Assembly: GCA_030141605.1 (NCBI GenBank)
Contig: JAQGDQ010000187.1
Location: forward strand, 1-64,000
Reading direction: 5' to 3'
DNA from: Tubiluchus corallicola
Lineage: Eukaryota; Priapulida; Priapulimorpha; Priapulimorphida; Tubiluchidae
Length of the DNA stretch: 64,000 nucleotides
Below the pieces are notes generated by a model, which was not told the DNA's origin, ran no database searches, and saw only the letters and a program-made list of their open reading frames with translations. The position numbers and the translations under genes are program-made. Of the stretch, positions 46,001 through 61,000 are shown one piece after another (the stretch's first letter is position 1; the number at the start of each line of letters is the position of its first letter).

Positions 46001-49000
46001 TATATATATGTACATGTAAAATAAAAGCTAAGTAGATTAGATATACATATACAATATACAATATATATATATATACATACAATATACATATAGAATATAC
46101 ATATATATATATATATATATATACATGCATGTATGTCAACAGCTTACTCTAGTTTTTTTCTAAAGCATGCAAACATATACATATACAATATATATATACG
46201 TACAATATACATATAGAATATACACATATATATATATATATACATATATGTATGTCAACAGCTTACTCTAGTTTTTTTCTAAAGCATGCAAACATCGTGA
46301 CAGTCCTACCATAGCATCATAAAGTTTTTGCTACCCTTAACTTCAAAAACTTACGGCTAGATTCTAAAGCCTTGTGGAATATGGCCTGACGTGTGAAAAA
46401 CCATTGCTTGTAGTGTAGGTATCACCTTTACCGTCTAGTGGTAATAGTGCATCAGATCCATTCAGAATTGCTTCAATATTATCTAAACAAAGTGAATTGT
46501 GTTGATTAGATTAATAATGTTAGTTGTAATTTTTAAAAATTACTAGGCCTCTTGGTGTTCTCATTGTCTTGAGTAAAACTCCAATCTCCAGTTTGATTGA
46601 AGATTGAATGTTCGTTTTCAATAACCAGCTTTTAATAAATTGTAATGTGCCTTGAATGGTGATGATGAAATAAGTCTTTTAATGTAATTATTGATGGCTG
46701 AGCTACTGCTTCTTTATTGTTTAGGTAATATTTGATGGCTGCAATCAGTTGAGTGAAAGAAGTTTAGTGTCATTGTTCGAGTCATGTGAACAGCTAGAAA
46801 AAATATCGATGGCGGGGACATCTGTTAGCTTTGTTCCAGAACCAAAGAATTTATATGTTCATCTTAATCTAACTGGCTGTCCTCTCATTACACCACCTGC
46901 TAATTACATAGCTAATAAGCCATTGGGAAAGTATTATAAAGGTAAAACAAAATTTCAGTTTTAAATTAACTCTAATCTTAATGAATATTGATTTAGTAAG
47001 TTGTTATTGTAAACAGTCAGTGTGTATATTTAATCACTTGTGCTTTCTACATTACAAGATTGCAAGAGAGTAAACTGCATTTGAGAAATATTAATGTTTC
47101 TGACAACAGAAGGGTAATTATGGGGTTTATGATAACAACACAATTAGAGGTTACTGGTTACCTTTTTCAGCCAAGGTCAGCTTGCATCAACCTAACCTGT
47201 TTAAAAATGAATTTAGTAGTTAGTTTCTAAATTTTTACCAGGCACAGAACATAGGGACAAAGTTTATATGTATAAAGTGATCATAATTGGCAGTACTCCT
47301 TCATCACATAATTATATCGATGCTATTGTGAATGGAAAAAGATCTACCATGTCCACCAAGCCTGTCTTCATCCACAAAGGCTGGAAACCTAAACAGGGCG
47401 CTAACTCTTACAACATTTTCCAGTGCACTTGGGTAAGTACAATAACATGTTGTCAGAATTGTTAAAGTCGTTTCCTAATAATCCTATACTAATAAACAGT
47501 TTGTCTAGTAACTAATTATGTAAGTAGAATATTTCTAGTATAAGTTTTCTATGTTGATTTTCTGTCATTATTGCATGTCATATAAAACGTTACCATATGT
47601 GTGAATGTGGTACCACCCTGAATTGCTTTAATCTGTGAAACAGCTGTGCTCTAGTAGGTATAACTTCTGTTGTAATCTCTTTCTTGATTGCTTTTCTCTT
47701 AAATGTGCAAGTGCATACTTTTTAATGTTATAAAAATTTATTAATAAATATTCAGGACATTTCTAATATTTTGATTGAACTAATTTGATTGAATACTTTT
47801 ATTTCAGAACAAAGTCCATATTATCATGCAATACAAATCATAAATAACAATCAAACATTAACAAGTCATATGGATTTATTTCATACAGATAATTAAAATT
47901 ACTAATTTTTTCAGTAACACACAAAAATTACAGCGAAGAACTGAGAGAATAAACCCCAGTACCCTTTACTGGTGTAGCTCAGGACTCTGTAACTTTGCCA
48001 TTTTTAACATTGCAAAAAACAAGGTTTTTTGAGATTTAAGAAAGATCCAGTGCTTTTTGTGTCCATTTCCATAGTTAAGGAATGCTAATTGTAGGCTTAT
48101 GTACTTAAAAAAGTTGTATTTATTTCAGAAAAAGCCAAATGTTACATTTAATATACAGTGTTGTTTTACTTGTAGGAACTTGTGCCACTATTCATTAGCA
48201 ATAGAAGCATTGTTGTGCTAATAGCAGATGAAAGTGAATCTGGTCAAAACAACAATGCGAACATTGCTATTAAGATAGCTTCAATACTCAGCCAGGTAAT
48301 GACTACCATTAATAATTCTAAGTTCATTGGCTACAGTAATCATTCAAGACTGGTTTAATCTGCATTTCTGTTTGTTTGCAGTTTTTCGGGAAAAACTGAA
48401 AAAATGAACAGGTAGATAGATAGCAAGAAAAAGTAATAGTCTGATGTAGTATAAATTGTCATTGTAGCATAACATTCTGATTTTTATAAGAATCGACTAG
48501 CATATTTTTATATATGACGCCCTACTGAATGCCAATGGTTATTGCTGGACTATGTAAAATTTTTCAGTGATTGTTCAATGTCTCTGGTTTTCAATTTAAC
48601 TTATTATTATTAATTTTATTAATTAATAATTATTAATTTTACAATAGGTTAGCAAATTAGCTAATGGGAATAGTCATGCAATGACAGTGTTTGTAAATGA
48701 TGGTAAACAACATTGGATCTGATTAGCAAATGGATGACTGCCCTTTTAAAAAATTGCTTCTGCATGATTTTATTTATTCCGACTATTTGTTTTGCTGAGG
48801 GAGGGTATATAGACACATCCACTGTGGATAAGACTTTTCTGCGTGTTAAGTATTTCAGTATTAAAGCATCAGTTGTGATAAATGGCCAGATTCTGGTTCT
48901 GTCACAACCATGAACATAATTTTGACGGTTATCCAGCCCATTGTCTTGTGCTAGATACTGGTCTGGAATGTGCTGAATGTATAGAAAAATCTTTGAAATT

Positions 49001-52000
49001 TTTTATTTTGTCAAAGAGATATAGAGCTTATTGAGAAATGCTTTTTTTCAGTTTCCAAATGTAGTATTTATCTTATCTGGTGTTCAAGTTGATGCAATAG
49101 AGAAGATGTTGCAACAGCTGCGCAACAACTGTAATGTGGATGAAAATACCGCAATGAAGTGTGTAATCATCTGTGTTATCAACTTATTTTTTAATACCAT
49201 GTCTTCGTGGTACCAAATAATCAGATTGATTATTAGTTTTATTAATATCGTTTTAATCACAAAGTGGCATTGACAACAGTAAAAGAATGTGTAGTGTGTA
49301 TATGTGTTCTAATACTATAAGGATATCTCTGTAAAAACTCGATAATACCAGTCTTGTTGGTTTGATTTTTAGTCATGTGTCGTAATCTCTTATTATGTAT
49401 GACCTTAAAATTGTAGAATTATATTGCGGGGTGTTACTGCTGCTAATCTACGGTTTTGTGTCAAGTAATGAAAATGATTGTGATTTATTTTCTACACATT
49501 TTATTTGTAATAAAGCTTTTAAGGTGGAAATTAGCATTTATGTGTAGATAAATGTAGAAAAGACATTGAATTTCTAAAAGTAATAACTTATCAAAATTTT
49601 TATGAACAAATGCTTATTGTGCACTGCTGAGAGAATTTATTTTTTCAGTAATTTGGAAAGACTAAGTTTCACGGACCAGATTCAAATGGGAAGGCTTGTT
49701 CATTTCACAACAAAAGTGTTGCACAAAAGCTTCTTTTCAAGTCGCCTTGTTGCATCTGGAATAGATTCATTTGAGGTAAATAACATTGTCACCTGCAACT
49801 TGTTCAAAAATACCACTCGTGTTTTTATTCAGCATAAAAAACATTTTATGAAATTTTATATTTCCTATACAGTGCTTCTTGTTATACAAATCTAATGCTT
49901 TTTTGTGTCATTTTTTTGTCACTGTAAAATAATTGTGACGTGTTTGTTTTTTACAAAAAAGTGTCTGATGAGTTAATTTGCTTATTTTCTATGGCTTAGT
50001 TAATTAAAATATATTAACATGTGTTGGAAGTTGGAAGTGTGTGGTAATATTTGTTTATTTTATTTAGAGTGGAGCAGATGTACAGAAAGTTTTTGAGGAA
50101 GCAGCTACTAAACTGTCAACCATTTGTCCAGAATTTGTTGCTTTAGACAAGGATTTTATGAAGGTAGCTACACAAAAATTACCTGGTAATCAGGTACTGA
50201 CTGTAGCAAGTCTAGATGAAGCTCTTGGGAAACCATTCTTATCGAGACCATTGACTTTTCAGAAAGCTATAGAGGCCATGCAAAATATGGTAATAATTCT
50301 TTATAAATATAAGTACCTTACATTAATATTTGTGACTTTCTAGGTGAAGGATTAAAAACATTTCTATGCTGTGTAAAGCAGAAGTTTTTTGCATTTTTAA
50401 TTTTTAAGAATGAACTCACTTTTAAAGTAATTACTTCTTGCTACATGTAAAGTGAATATCAACTTTTTCCTTTGTAATTGCATTTGCACATTTATAAGAT
50501 TTTGTCCAACTTAAATATAGACATTTTTGTGAACACCATGTTGTATGTGAATTTTTGTTTGTTTAGGGTGTGCTAATGTACATTCCATCACTCACTCAAA
50601 AAGTAGTTATAACTGACTTGAAATGGGCAGAAAAGACATTTAACAGTTTGTTCACCAAACCTGACAAACTCCATAAGCAAAGTATTTCTTTCATAGTGCC
50701 GGAAACACCAGTTTACACGAAAGATGAAATGAGACAGTTATTAAAAGATACTGAGTCAGAAGAAAAAGTAATTTTCATTTTTTTTAATATTTTGTGATGA
50801 ACTGGTAGTAATGAGCTGATTTCTAATGAAATAGATTAGTTGAAAAGTTTTTGAGTTGTAAGATTGATTGTGAAATATTATTCATTTTGAAACCTTTTTT
50901 TATTCAAGTATAAGAAACAGGCAAGTAAACTGTTAAACATCATGAATTATATTTTATAAAGCGAGACTTTTAGACTGTTCAGTTACCTTTGTGCAATAGT
51001 TTAAGTTTGCCTGCAGTTAGAGGCCACATTTTCATACATATGTAAAATACACCCAGTTATACTTCTCTAATAGGAAAAAAATCTTGGCTCTTGTTAGAAG
51101 CATTTTGGTTTTTAATAGATCAGATTTAATACTCATTATTTACATTTACATTTCAGCTTGATATGCTACTAGAGGCACTTCAAGAATTTGGTCTTATTAT
51201 TAGGATACCTCCTGAAACCTCACCATCAAAGTCTTTGTATATTATGTCATCTCACTTGCTTGCTGATGTTCCTGTAGCATTGGTAAGTTCTATTATAGCA
51301 AAGTTTTGTCAGATGTCTGACAGCGCAAATCATTTGGTTGGTGACTGCACTAAGGTGATCACCCTGTGAAAGTGACTTTGTTTGACATTCTCGGGTTTGC
51401 AGGTTGGGGAATTGTACCAGGTAGAGCTTGTAGGTGAATTGCTTCAGACTTGCAGTGGTTCAGCAATGCGGCGCACCTAGTTAGCAACTTATAAAATTTT
51501 CATACTTTGTAGTCTGGAAATGATGCAAAAAAACTGAAAAATTTTTAGAGTTCTGTATTGATGGTTAACTTTTTTATGTATGATACAATAAAAAATGACT
51601 ATATTCAATTGCAATTTAGTGATAAGACATGTTAATATGATAATATGAGAGTTTAATACTACAAATAAACAAAAATTTTATGCTTTGGAACTATATTTTG
51701 AGATTTCGATGGGAGCTTTCAACTCCACAATTTTTTGGGGGGGGGGTAGAATGTAACTATACATTTTATGGCAATGCATGTGTAATCAGAATCACTCTGA
51801 ATCATCAGCTTTTTTGCAAAATTTGATGAACAACGGCTGACTGAGCTAAATATATAGAAAATATACAAATATTGTTGAAGAAATCAAACAAGTTTAATAT
51901 CAAATGCATTTTATAAACGTACTTAAAAAACTAAAAAAATCATACCTAATAATTTTAATTGTGCTGGGAAGTTAACTAGGCAAACATTTATTTAGATTTA

Positions 52001-55000
52001 GCTGATTTTCCTGCATTTGAATTGTTTTTAGTTTGGAAAAAACGAGTTCAGTTGCAAAATGTTTCCTGACAATGTCCAAGCACATTTGGCTTCATGCCGG
52101 CAGGCCTAATTTCCTGATTCATCTGGGGCAAATCCCAACACATAATTATTACATTTAATTTAGAGACAAAAACAACTCAACAAATTGAATCAAACTAAAC
52201 CTGTGTTTGCACTGGGAACCAGAAAATCACTTCCTTGTCATTTTGATTAGGCAAATATTAATTTCCTCTTCATAATAGAATAACTGCTTCGGTAGTTTCT
52301 TTCCATAGTTTATTGTTGCTAGTATAATTAATGCTAATGTGCTGTTCTAAACTGTATTAGATGCCATGTAGATTTCCAAGAAATTTTACATACTTTGCAT
52401 GTAATTGGCTAATTGTATGGCTAATTTAATACTTGTAAATAATCTAACAGCAGAAAGTAAATAATTGTCACACACTTAGCAGAATTTATATCTGCAGACA
52501 TAATGTAATCATCTGAAACAACAAACAATTGTAAATACTGTGTTTTCATATTTTTGTAGAAACACTACTGGACGCCTAAGACACAAATGTATGATCAAGA
52601 AATGGGATACGCATTTTCCTTTTACTATCAGCAGAGTGTAGGATTAATACCAATACTGCTGAATGAGCTAGCAAACACCTGTAGCTTGGCAGTACTTTGG
52701 AATGCAGGCTTTATTTTGCAGCAGCGTGGAATGGAAGCACTGATTCAACTTAGCAGTCAGAATTCAGCTAAAGGTAAGTTGTCCTGGGTCTTTGTTAAAA
52801 CACTCTGAGCAACATTACATTTAACTTTAAGTTACTTCTTTGTATTCCTCTTTGAAGACTACAATGTGAAATTGTTATTACGACAAAGTATCGCTATCTA
52901 CGTCTCGAGGCCTTCACAAATTTATGTAATATGTTTTTTGCCTTATAGTTCAGTTATCACTACTATCTTCCTTGTTTGTAAAATTAAGACTTAATTTTTA
53001 CCTTGGTTAATCTGTAGTTAATTAATTGTTGAATACATGCAGCACCTGCTAAACTGGAACTGTTCGTTCGAGCAATGCGTCCACCAGATGACATGGACAC
53101 TGTTATGGTTGAAACTGGTCCAAAGCAATGCATGGAATTTATGTTAGGCCTGTGCTCATTAATAACTCAGTACTTGTGTAATAGAGCCGGTATTGGGTAT
53201 CAGGTATTCAAGTGTGGCCTAGAAATTATTTTTTGCTTGAAGTGGACCGTTTAATATTTTCAGCACAGGAACTGTTTAATGTCACTGATGAATTTTTTGT
53301 GTATTTTTATGTAACTTGCAGTTAGAGTATGTGATTCCTTATCTACAGTATGTAGAATATGCACATTGTTTTACTGAAAAATCACCAGGTTTGTGTGCTG
53401 TGTTTTAGCACTTACAGACTGCTGTTTATATGAGAATTTTGGCACTTTTTTCATTCGCTTTCAAGGTAGCAAATGCTCCTAGTGATGCAAACTTTGCCAA
53501 TGTTTAGATTGAAGGTATTTACTCTGAAGATCAGTGCCCGAAGACGAAAGCAGCTCATGTGGTAAAGATGTGGGAGACACCTTTAGATATGATGGAAGGC
53601 AAAAAGTGCTCAAACTGCCAAGCTACAATTAAGCGAGAGCTATTACTTTTGCATGGTATGTGAAGAGTATGCAATTCAGGATTTTAAATTTGAATCTTTG
53701 CACTTACAACTGTATTTAAGGGAAAGATAATATAAATTTGCCGAGGCAAGCTGTACAATACCAGTATGCACATGCAATTGGACAGATATGAAATGATAGA
53801 TCATGTTATTAATTCTCTGTGTTTGCAACTGTCGGAAGAAAAAAACGAATGCAAATTGTACAATATTTACTAAACAAATAAGGTGGACATGAAAAATGTA
53901 AATAATAATTTTTTGTGTTAGTTAGAATAATTGCTATGATTGGCTAAACTATTGCTTAGTGTAAGAAATGTGTAGCAACTTATGGAATTGTGGTATTTAT
54001 ATTAATTACTTGTCACTTCTTTTTTCTTTCAGAACTGCTTCCAATGAAGCACGTTAATCGTATTCAGTCTGGAACATGTACACTGTGTGCACGAAGATAC
54101 AGAAAAGAACCATCTTGCAACACTTGCGCCTTATGCTCAGTTTGTCAGGATTTCATTTTGGTTAGAATTTTTTTAACCTAACTGCTACTCATAAAGTATG
54201 GATTACTTAATTAGTTGTAATTTTAATTTCATGAAAATAAATATTAATTCAATAAAGGCATAATTGTGAAATTTTTGAAACCAAATTTGATCAAAAGCAT
54301 AGAATGTGTAACAGTCAGGTAGAGCTTGAATTTAAAATACGAATCTTTGATTAGGTGTATTTTTTGTATGTAGGTTTGAATTTGCAAGTTTCACATCAAG
54401 AGTGTTTCACTCTAACAAGAATTTTTTATGAAATTTTACTCTTGTTTCATTCTGAAAATGAGTTTAGAAGGCTCTCTTTTATCTTCTATTTTACCAAGGT
54501 TTTTCCCAGTTTAGAGCAAGCATGGCAATGGGTGAACTAATAATTGTTGTACAATGACAAATGTTTGGATATTTCTAAAACCCAAGTATGCAGATCACTC
54601 ATCATATAGGAAAAATATTATAAATTTTAGTAATAGTTTATTATTTTAATCATTGATATCCAAGTTATCATAAGAAGACAGTAAGGGTATTGTTTGCATT
54701 TGTAACTTCTTTGATGCCTCTTTTGGTTGTTGTTTTTTCAAAAATGACCTACTAACAAATTACTGTAGATTATATACTACATTATATACTGTAGATTATT
54801 TAAGTACTACTTCTTATATTCCAACTTTGGCCCATATTAAGGATAAAAAAGTTTCAATAGTATTTTATTTTTAAGAAGTATTTACGTTATAAATGTGTGA
54901 TTATAATTATGAAGTTGTTTATAATAATTTGCCTTCATGATTTGGCATTTTCAGACCAGATGTATAGCTGTTTCCCCATCATTTTTTCCCTCTTACTTGC

Positions 55001-58000
55001 TGACACATTCAACTGATGAGCAGATGCAGGAAGCAGTAAAACAGGCAGGCAGTTATGTGACTGTAACACCTTTGAATGAAGACATTGTAACTCTTCATTA
55101 TGAGCTGAAAGTTGGAGATTCATTTTTTATAAGCTTTTTGAAAGGGCCCTTTCCTGTAATTGAGGTTGCAATTGCGTAAGTTTTTCATCGTATAAAGTTT
55201 TCTGTATTTTCTTTGCGCATAATTTTATGAAGTAGTTTAATTTTATGCTTATTTTTTTCACAGTTAGCATATTTTTGTGAGTACCATTCCTCTTACACAT
55301 CATGAAGAATGAGATGGTATTTTTGATACAGAAACATTTTTTTATTTAGCCAACTTCTGCTGGTCAGCTATAATTTCGAAGATGGTAAGATTGTACAGAA
55401 GCAGCTTGACTACCCGAATGAGGAAAGTAATGAGGAAGAAATGATTACGGAAACAGATAATACAATAGAAAAGGACACATTCATAAATGGCTGCTGCTTG
55501 CTTTGGAAGATCACACACAAAGTAACATACTGTAAAATTCCTTCAATCAGTTGTCTTTTCAAATGATTAGTATATTAACTTTGACTGAACGATTTATTTT
55601 GTAAATTTGTATGTGTGGTTAATACATATATTTGTACAGTCAAATTAGAGTTGGAAGGACAGGTGCATTGTTAATATTTAGGCATAAAAATCTCTTTTTA
55701 TAGTTGACACAATTTGTACTCTGAGACATTGTCACCAAGTGAAAGCTTTCAGTGCAAATTTACATTTTTTATGTAATACCTAAGAGTAAAGGAGTTGCTT
55801 ATTCATTTTTATTCACGTTTGTTTCAGCTTGTCGATATGGAATCATCTGAGTCGTTGGAAATGAGCAAGCGTTCTGAGTCAACGACCATTGCTTCGGCTG
55901 AATCAAGAGGAAGAGATACAGGGAAGAAATCTCTCCAAGCTTTTTTTGAACTAATGGTAGATGATAATTTGATTTATTCAGTTTCTCTCCCAAAGCTTGA
56001 TGATGGAATGCTGGTTACAGATGCATCAATGAAGTTTTCATTCTCAGCTGATAGTGAGATGGTAGTTGGCTCTTTAGGCTTTCAGGTGTGGCTTTGTTTA
56101 TTTTAAAAGATAAATATATGTTTAATGCTGCCGTGAATATTAAGAATAACTTTTATAATTAAACAATTTGCATAATTTTTCTAAGAAATGAAATAAAATA
56201 TCAGTAAAAACTAACTGCAGAAGTACCACCATCTCACAAGCTTTTTAAGAAAATATTTATTAATTCCGATTCGGAAAGCTTCATTTTTCTGGAATTTCAC
56301 CAGAAAATTGATGGAAGCTGAAACTGTGGAAATCATCATTTCCCAGAAACAACAAATTCTGCATAGCTCAGAAGCAAGACTTTTTTAGCCTAGAACAATT
56401 TTTATTTAGACTATTAAACAGACTATTAGACTATTAGGTCAAACAGTACCTTAACTTGCTGCAGTATATGTGTTAGTCAACCAGACCGTGTGTTTACTGA
56501 TGTTACCGTTACCGCAAGTTTTAATTGATGTTTGTTAGGCTACATGTCAGTTGTTTAGAAAAGCATGGTGAGTTACAAACATATTTTCACTTTGCTAATA
56601 GAGCTGGTCACAACATTGATCATTTAAAATTCTGTATTGTATAGGCAACTCAAAACCGAATTACTGGATTTCAAGAAGGCATGAAATTAGAAGCATTAGA
56701 TAGGAAAAACCCAAGCCTTATTTGTGTTGCTTCTGTTAAGAAGGTGTTCAGCAACGGCAATGTGGAAATCTACTTTGATGGCTGGTCAGAATCGTAAGTT
56801 GTTCAATTAAGTTTTTTGATAGCATATAAGAATATTCGAGTTAACTATATTTGCTTTTAGTGTTTAGTGATAATTCTCAGTATGTGATACAATATTAGAG
56901 GTTTTTGGCTAACATTAGCAGTTTTGCACACCATTGGTAGTAACAGACTGTAAGTGATGCATTATCCTAGAGCATTACATTTTTGTGTAACGTACCCTGT
57001 CATGTGCTATTTCTGGGAAGCAGTAAAAAAGAACTGTACTTTTTATAGTGTTTTTATCACTCAACAATGTTTTCTTTCTTGGTTTAAAGTTTGTTGCCTG
57101 TCATAAGCCTGCTGTTTGATTATATGCCAAACTGTCAGTATTGCATGCGTTTAACTACCGAACATGCAATTGCTAGGTTATTTGTTTTCCTTGGAAATGG
57201 CCACAGATAACACAGCAAGCTTTAAACTTTAAACTTACTAATTGCTTCTGCAGATTTTAAAAATATTCTAATTTTGTCAAAAATTACAATTGTGCAAAGC
57301 CTGCATGGCTGCTTTTGCAGCCTAATTAATGTGTGTGCTAAAACCAAAACAAAAATAATTTTTCAAAAAATATTTTTGCTATGTTTTTGTTTTTACAAAA
57401 TGCAGAAAAGTTACATTTCAACAAATGATTTTTTTTACAGTTTCTGAACGCTCAACTTTTTCAAACAAGCTCATATCATGACCACTCAACTATATCTTAC
57501 CCTCAACAACGAATTTGTTGAAAAAAATTGCCAATTCAGTTTTGATTGTATTATTAAATGAGCTGAAAATGCCAGTAGGGTCTAACTGTATTATAGTCAC
57601 TATTGCGTAAAAAGATAGAGAACACCTCTCCTTCCCCACTCCTTCCTTGACTAACGTGGTAGACTATTTGGTGACAATAAGAAGAACAGAATAAAATGAA
57701 ACTGAAAAACTACATAAAATTTGTCAAAGAAAAGTACGAGATAAACATACTAAACGTGTTTGGATATTAATCACGTTGAGCATCTATCGTGGTGGAGAGG
57801 TTAAGAGGTGATATGTATACTATATTTGTGGCTTAGTTTGATAGTTATTCTCTTAAACTATCTATGTTTACAACTTGGAGCTGAATGTTTATTTCTCTTG
57901 GTATGATCTAGCATTAAATGTTTGTTTCTGTCGGTATGTTCCATATAAGAATACCTCTGGGAAATCATTAATTTTTAAAGATTTATGCTGGTTTTATCTG

Positions 58001-61000
58001 AAGGACATGTAAAGCCAAATTGTGATTAAATATTCTTTATCTGAATAAAATGTAGGTGATACAATAAAATAATGCAAGTAAATGTCCAAAACGTGATATG
58101 CAGGAAAACCTTAAATAAAGCTTACCTCATCTCATGCAAAAACAGAAAGACAGAAAACACATACAGTAATCAAATTACTTAGACATTATCATAAAAAATC
58201 AAATAAATTAGTGGAAATTTTTTCCAGATACAAGTTGAAATTTGTTAAAACGCGTTGTAAAAAATATTGTTTTAAATTCCAGTGTGTATGATAACTTAGC
58301 GTATGTATAAGGTAGATTCAGCCACGACAGTTCCGACGTAGCAATGTATAGCAATGCGATATGCTTCATTTTTTGTGTAGGTTTTACCGATTGTTTATAT
58401 GACCTTCTAATCTGCTTTTATTAGATTTTTTAATTAAACTCTGCAATCTAATCTCTGTACGGTAGAGTTTACAACTATAACCAGTTTACTGTACATTATG
58501 TTTAATCCAACATACTGATTTTCTTTATTAGGATTTGTAATCTGCATGTTAGGCTCAAATGGTAATTGTATCTAGAAAGTAACTGGTTGCTGACTTGACA
58601 GTTTCTTTTTTTATTTTCAGATTCAGTTACGTTTGTGAGTCCACTGATAAAGATCTTCATCCTGTTGGATATTGTAACCATGTAAATCATAACCTGAGTG
58701 CACCTAAAGGTATGGCTTAGTTTAATTTTGTTTATTATATCATTTTACAACAATGTCTAACAACACAGGTCAAGTTCATCACTGCATCAAAGATCAAGTT
58801 CTCATACGTATCAATAAAATTGTTAAAGATTACATTTAAGTTAAAATTAAATGACGTATTGTAACTTAAGATTTGTCAGTCTGCTTAGAGTGTTTTTGAA
58901 GTGCAGACATTAATAGCTTTTCATGTACTAAGAGGCTGTGGTCATTCTTGAAAGCACAAGTCATTTGTTTTTAATATGTCTATTCTTTGCAGAAAAAGAG
59001 TGAGAAATTAAATATTGTGCATATTTGTAGAAAATGCACTAGGATGAAATGGTTACAAATTATTTGGTGACTGTTGTGACACACTACTTAAATAATTAAA
59101 TGTAGTGTTAAACATTTAAATGTTTTAAACAGGTTTATATTGTGGTAACAGTTTTAATTTAATTTCAAGAAATTTTTCAAGCCACTTAAAAATTTGCAGA
59201 AATTTTTTTGTTTAACTACGCATTTCATGAGGTGCATTTTTAAGATTATTCTAAATTGTTGATTTTTTAGGTGACACTGATTCCAATTTTTCTTGGCCTG
59301 ACTACTTGGAAGAAACTGGTTCAGTTCCTGTACCTTATGAGTTGTTTACAAATCCGGTATGAACATTGCTTGGCATGCGATAGGATACAATGTCTGTGTT
59401 ATTGATACTTCTTCAGTACAGCTTACATTTAGACTTTTATCATTTTACTGAGTTAGTGCTGATATTGTATGTGCAAGAATTTGATATCCTGACAGTTGTC
59501 TACAACTTATTTTTCCTTCATTTCAGGAACAACTTGACAATTCTCCACCAGACCCAGTTTATAAAAGATTTAATTTTTCTATTACAACGTGCACCTTTGA
59601 TGCCACTGTAAACCCACTAGGTATGCTGTGAATATATTTTTGTGGTGTTTTATCTTATATTAGTGTGTTACATTATAGCCAATAAAGAGCTACCAGCTCA
59701 TGTTATACATGTAAAAGATCACCTTTAAATATAATTTTATGTTATCTTATCTTCTCTTATCTTACAGTATTTGTCATTTGACTAAAGGTAAAATAAGTCA
59801 ATGTTTGCGACTGCAATATTTGTTTAATGAGAACTTTCATTTTTGTCGATTTGATGTTTTTATTTTATTTGAATGTGCAGACAAAATAAACGTTTCAGTA
59901 CTCATTTTGAGTATTAGAGATAGTAAACTGTTGCAATAATTTCAGTAAGGTATTTTCTGATATAAGTGCAGAAAACAAAACTCGTATTTTTCAGTACTAG
60001 CATGTAGTGTGAGGAAAAGCGCTGCGGTGCTGGCAAAGGTGTTCTATGGCTTAGATTCGGATAGCTACTTGTTCTCTCTGCTCCCTCTTGATTTGGATTC
60101 AACCATACTGCAATATCCATGCAGACGAGCTGTACATGATCTCAGCAGACAAATGATTTACTTTCTTTGTGCTCACAGGGGTATGAGAGCTGTTGAAACA
60201 ATTCTGACTGTTATTTTAATAATATTATCACTTCAATTATTTAGGAAGGTGAATGCCGATACAACAGTGTGTAGTAATTTTTACTGCTGCGCACATTGTT
60301 GTTGCCATCTTAAATTTCAAAATGACCACCTGCCATAAAATTATATAATGTATTAATTACCTTTGCAAGTTAGTTGTTTGTAAGACTAATTTGTCAGGCA
60401 GCTTGCAGACTGATGTCAGCAAAGTTCAGTTCAGTAGAAGAAATTGGATAAACCCATTCCTGCAGCCAAAAAAAATGAAGAAAATCATAAATAAGTGGCT
60501 TGTCAGTAGAATTATGCTTTTTAACATAAGACTGAGGTGCACATAATTCATTCTTAGGAAATGCTTATAATTTGAATTTTGTGATACATTCTTTCATTTA
60601 ATTTTTCAATTTTCCTATTTGCAAACCCTTGAAAACTGCTATATCCTATGACTGCATCCACGTTTTTAGATCATTGAGTACAATAGAGCACACTAGAACA
60701 TAGTACAACAACCAAAAATATGAATAGGGATTATGGTGAACCCATTAATTAAAAGGCATATAAAATGATATAAAATGCAAGCAGAATTTTAAAATAATCT
60801 GGCATGCATGGGATTTGTTGACTTGAAAGATAGCCACCTTATTTTGTGCCGTTTTGTGTGTTAACTTTGTTTTGCCTAAATTATAGTATCAAGAGTCTTA
60901 AGAACTAATAATCTTACTTCTATAGTATGCTTCTGTTTTTTTCCAATTTTGCTGAATACAATTAATAAAGATTAAATACATTTTATACAGTCTACAGGTC

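Larger units (their letters stand above)
44925..46941 (+). other. N-terminal Cys-type LRR region of the ROCO-MBT protein (residues 124-264)
   Basis: Two exons encode repeats of the kind seen in AMN1/F-box LRR proteins: LVDLDLSGVQQLTNLFF, VNCTGCVHLTDICMKWL, VIFDGCNQLSERSLVSLF, KISMAGTSVSF and LNLTGCPLI. The C-x-x-L spacing marks the cysteine-containing LRR subclass. In ROCO proteins an LRR block usually precedes Roc, which fits here. Confidence 0.75.
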
